Source: M0103 sp040386155 (GTDB lineage: Bacteria; Bacteroidota; Bacteroidia; Flavobacteriales_D; Crocinitomicaceae). From it: 64,000 nucleotides of DNA. This document shows, piece by piece, positions 61,951-64,000 of the stretch. Where the stretch lies: contig JAZKFZ010000004.1 in the NCBI GenBank assembly GCA_040386155.1, positions 310,001 through 374,000 of the forward strand, read 5' to 3'. How positions within the stretch are numbered: the stretch's first letter is position 1; every line of letters begins with the position of its first letter. Made by a program: the position numbers and the translations under genes. Under the pieces are notes generated by a model. The model made no database searches, was not told the origin of the DNA, and worked only from the letters and a program-made list of their open reading frames with translations.

Positions 61951-61984
61951 AGAAGGGTGCTTGTTAAGCACCCTTCTCTTTTTT
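61951..61984. terminator. Terminator between hutU and the DUF4252 operon
   Basis: A perfect 12-bp stem AGAAGGGTGCTT / AAGCACCCTTCT with a GTT loop, followed by a C and a T-run on the plus strand. On the minus strand the tail is only a short TTTT, so it is strongest for hutU. Confidence 0.9.
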
Positions 61985-61991
61985 CTGAAAA

Positions 61992-62549
61992 TTACTTGGA
62001 CGCTTCCTGCAATGAATCTTGCATTGAGAATTTGTCCTTTAACCTAATTCCACTGAGGCTTAATTCATCAAATGAATCAGCAATTCCATCCACAGGGAAT
62101 TTTCCTTTGAGACGAACAAAAACACCATCGCCATCATCCGACGTAACGGTAAGAAATAAGCGTTTAATTTTTTCCTTTTTCATCTTTACATGAAAAACAA
62201 CAAAATCTTCATCACTATTGATTGTCATCCATTCCTCATAATTTTTGCGATCCAAGTATTTTTTTACGTTGGAATTGATCGCCTTAAAATCGCCTTGATT
62301 TTCAACGGTTAGTACCTTTACACCTCCGATTTTAGTCAACAATTTTTGTAATGCGATATCTTCACCCTCTTCCGAAAGTGCTTTTTTGATGATCGGTCGA
62401 GCTAAAATAGTACTAACACTTACAGCCATCACTTCTGCTTCTTTATCAATATGCCTGTTTTTAACAAAACTCATATTGGAATGTTTGGAGATGATGCAGG
62501 AGGACAATAGCAGTAATCCACAACCTGCAACTAGAACGAGTTTTTTCAT
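61992..62549 (-). CDS. DUF4252 lipoprotein
   Basis: A 185-residue protein with a lipoprotein signal (MKKLVLVAGCGLLLLSSC). The mature part fits DUF4252: VMAVSVSTILARPIIKKAL, LTKIGGVKVLTVENQGD, YEEWMTINSDEDFVVFHVKMK and a final strand (VFVRLKGKFPVDGIADSFDEL). The family is found in Bacteroidota and has no known function. ATGA overlap with the preceding DUF4252 gene. Last gene of the sigma-factor operon. Confidence 0.82.
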   Translation of the reverse strand: MKKLVLVAGCGLLLLSSCIISKHSNMSFVKNRHIDKEAEVMAVSVSTILARPIIKKALSEEGEDIALQKLLTKIGGVKVLTVENQGDFKAINSNVKKYLDRKNYEEWMTINSDEDFVVFHVKMKKEKIKRLFLTVTSDDGDGVFVRLKGKFPVDGIADSFDELSLSGIRLKDKFSMQDSLQEASK

Positions 62550-63058
62550 GGCTTTTCGTTTTTATCGTCACTAATTAAATTAGAAACATCTGTCATAGAA
62601 ATTTCTCCTTCGAGAATCATGAACATTGTTTCGTCACTTCCATTGATGCTTAAGATCAGATTTTTGAGTACAGTGGAATCTGTCTTTTCCGCCAAAAACC
62701 GAATGCTTTCTCCAGAATCATTGATGTCCATTAATTCTTCATAATTCAGATTTTTTATCGCGGATGAAATTTCACCTTGTAGACTTTCAAAACGTGTGGT
62801 ATTTGATGAGTCGCGCTCAACAATTAGAATTCTTAAGGAATTAATCTTATTGATTAAAGGGTTTATTTTCTTCAAATCATCATCATCAATATCAAGTTGC
62901 CCAAGTAATTGAAACATTGGCTTGGCGATTTTTATCGAAGTGATACCAGTAGTTTTTTGATATTTTTCAAATAATTCAATCAACTTTGTTGTTTGTCCAA
63001 AAGCGGAACTGCTCAGAACAAAAGCGAGGATAATCAATACATTTTTCATATTTTTCAT
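62546..63058 (-). CDS. DUF4252 secreted protein
   Basis: A 170-residue protein with a signal peptide (MKNMKNVLIILAFVLSSSAFGQ, no lipobox). The body matches the neighbouring gene in plan: TTGITSIKIAKPMFQLLGQL, INKINSLRILIVERDSS, YEELMDINDSGESIRFLAEK and VLKNLILSINGSDETMFMILEGEI. The two DUF4252 genes are diverged paralogues, one lipid-anchored, one apparently soluble. Starts 3 bases after the anti-sigma stop codon. Confidence 0.82.
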   Translation of the reverse strand: MKNMKNVLIILAFVLSSSAFGQTTKLIELFEKYQKTTGITSIKIAKPMFQLLGQLDIDDDDLKKINPLINKINSLRILIVERDSSNTTRFESLQGEISSAIKNLNYEELMDINDSGESIRFLAEKTDSTVLKNLILSINGSDETMFMILEGEISMTDVSNLISDDKNEKP

Positions 63059-63061
63059 TTC

Positions 63062-63688
63062 TTAAAAATTAATAGATAGGTGCTTCACATTCTCCATATT
63101 TGAAACACTTTTTTCGACATTACTTGCTAGCAGATGTAAGGAATTTAGAGTGGCCTCTTTTGCTTCTTGTAAGTCGTATATTGGCTTCCCGTTGATGACA
63201 ACAAATTCCGGATTGTACGTCGTTTCCACAGGAAGTGGAGTTTCTTTAATTATTTTCTTACGAGCAACTTTATGGACTGCAGCAATCGTATTTTGTTTCT
63301 TTAATTGTTCATCATTTAGTTCTGGCAGCACGCGATCTTTTGCTTCTTCCTTTTTTAAATCAATAGCCTCATTTTTCTTTACATACCGCATAGCAACGCC
63401 ATTTTCTTGTGATATAAAAAAGTACGTACCCAGTGTAAGAATGAAAATTGCTGCTGCAGACCAATAAAATAATTGTTTGTAATTGGCTTCTTTTTTCACA
63501 CTATTCACTGGCTTTTCTGCGACATTCATGAAATTATCGAACGACCAGTCCATCGTTATTTCTTTTTCACTTTTAAGTGCTAAAAAATAGGGGTGATTTG
63601 CAGAATCTCTCAGTTCTTTTTCCTGCTGTTCCGTCATTTTCCCTTCGAAAAAATCATCCATGTTGTTATCAAAATTGTCTTTGCTCAT
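63062..63688 (-). CDS. Putative membrane anti-sigma factor
   Basis: A 208-residue protein from the ATG at 63688 (MSKDNFDNNMDDFFEGKMTE). The acidic N-terminal region would face the cytoplasm and bind the sigma factor; a single membrane helix (LFYWSAAAIFILTLGTYFFI, near residues 75-95) leads to a periplasmic part with many Lys/Glu and a final helical segment. No zinc HxxxCxxC motif. Its gene overlaps the sigma-factor gene by 20 bases, which is the main evidence for the role. Confidence 0.7.
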   Translation of the reverse strand: MSKDNFDNNMDDFFEGKMTEQQEKELRDSANHPYFLALKSEKEITMDWSFDNFMNVAEKPVNSVKKEANYKQLFYWSAAAIFILTLGTYFFISQENGVAMRYVKKNEAIDLKKEEAKDRVLPELNDEQLKKQNTIAAVHKVARKKIIKETPLPVETTYNPEFVVINGKPIYDLQEAKEATLNSLHLLASNVEKSVSNMENVKHLSINF

Positions 63689-64000
63689 ATTCGAATAGTT
63701 TTTCAAGTTGAACTTTTATTTTTTGTCGTGCTCTCATCAAATTTATGCGAACGGCGTTTTCTTCTAATTCCATTATTTCTGCAATCTCAGAGATACTGTG
63801 CTCTTCAACGTCTTTCAATTGAATGACCATTTTTTGTTTTTCAGGAAGCGATTGGATCATTTCAATAATAATTTCCGTCGTATTATCTCCTTGTCTCGAA
63901 TGGTCACTGACTTGCTGCATTGTATTTTCTCTATATTGGGAAACTACATCGGCATGTTTTAAGCGATTTAAACATTCATTTTTAATGCACTGAATCGCAA
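63669..64000 (-). CDS. ECF-type RNA polymerase sigma factor, C-terminal part (truncated by window edge)
   Basis: The open frame continues upstream of the internal ATG at 63920 to the edge of the window (AIQCIKNECLNRLKHADVVS), so about 110 C-terminal residues are visible and the start lies outside. The sigma-4 region is clear: IIEMIQSLPEKQKMVIQLKD, EEHSISEIAEIMELEENAVR, INLMRARQKIKVQLEKL, a helix-turn-helix for -35 recognition. The upstream part is the end of the sigma-2 to sigma-4 linker. First gene of the operon with the anti-sigma and DUF4252 genes. Confidence 0.88.
   Translation of the reverse strand, partial: AIQCIKNECLNRLKHADVVSQYRENTMQQVSDHSRQGDNTTEIIIEMIQSLPEKQKMVIQLKDVEEHSISEIAEIMELEENAVRINLMRARQKIKVQLEKLFEYEQRQF

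Noticed and set aside
1..64000. tRNA, rRNA, riboswitch, insertion sequence or prophage
   Set aside because: No cloverleaf, rRNA segment, transposase, integrase or phage structural gene was recognised in any gap or frame; a covariance-model scan would be needed to exclude small structured RNAs.

Overview
The window is a chromosomal scaffold segment from a low-GC member of the Bacteroidota, most likely order Flavobacteriales. I infer this from type IX secretion (T9SS) C-terminal sorting domains of both type A and type B, families largely confined to the phylum (DUF4252, DUF5686, SusC-like TonB receptors with a CarboxypepD_reg domain), the near absence of Shine-Dalgarno sequences, and promoters of the phylum's TTG-N19-TAnnTTTG type. 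I cannot name the species. A run of exactly 100 N (33323-33422) marks a scaffold gap. No tRNA, rRNA, CRISPR array, insertion sequence or prophage was seen.

Region 1 (1-31.4 kb, mostly minus strand) is housekeeping and envelope genes: a truncated TonB-dependent receptor; purM-prfA; a DEAD-box helicase; an RluF-like pseudouridine synthase; an orphan PAS histidine kinase; an OmpA-like protein with topoisomerase III; folA and thyA; a YfhO-like membrane protein; a BamA/TamA-like barrel; small lipoproteins; lptB, a DUF5686 protein and tatC; a T9SS-secreted carboxylesterase divergent from recQ; then an M20 amidohydrolase with a TSUP permease, a LuxE-like acyl-protein synthetase with an MFS nucleoside-type transporter, a bifunctional-nuclease-family protein, and etfB-etfA.

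Region 2 (31.6-37.1 kb) holds a large T9SS type-B surface protein interrupted by the gap inside a 450-bp tandem repeat, its small secreted operon partner, a pyruvate dehydrogenase E1-beta gene, and a pirin with an unusual N-terminal signal sequence.

Region 3 (37.3-54.7 kb, plus strand) is the str-S10-spc-alpha supercluster: rpsL, rpsG, fusA, then rpsJ through rpsN, a terminator and a second promoter, then rpsH through rplQ including secY, infA and rpoA. Both ribosomal promoters have the same architecture and a C-rich start region. carA and eno follow as an overlapping pair.

Region 4 (57.2-64 kb) holds a second T9SS type-B protein with a glycine-rich, GGC-microsatellite-bearing domain, a lone urocanate hydratase gene, and on the minus strand a compact operon of ECF sigma factor (truncated by the window edge), putative anti-sigma factor and two DUF4252 proteins.

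Most of the window is core genome. The less-described parts are the sigma/anti-sigma/DUF4252 operon, the two repeat-bearing T9SS surface proteins, the 46-residue lipoprotein at 15.6 kb and the signal-bearing pirin.
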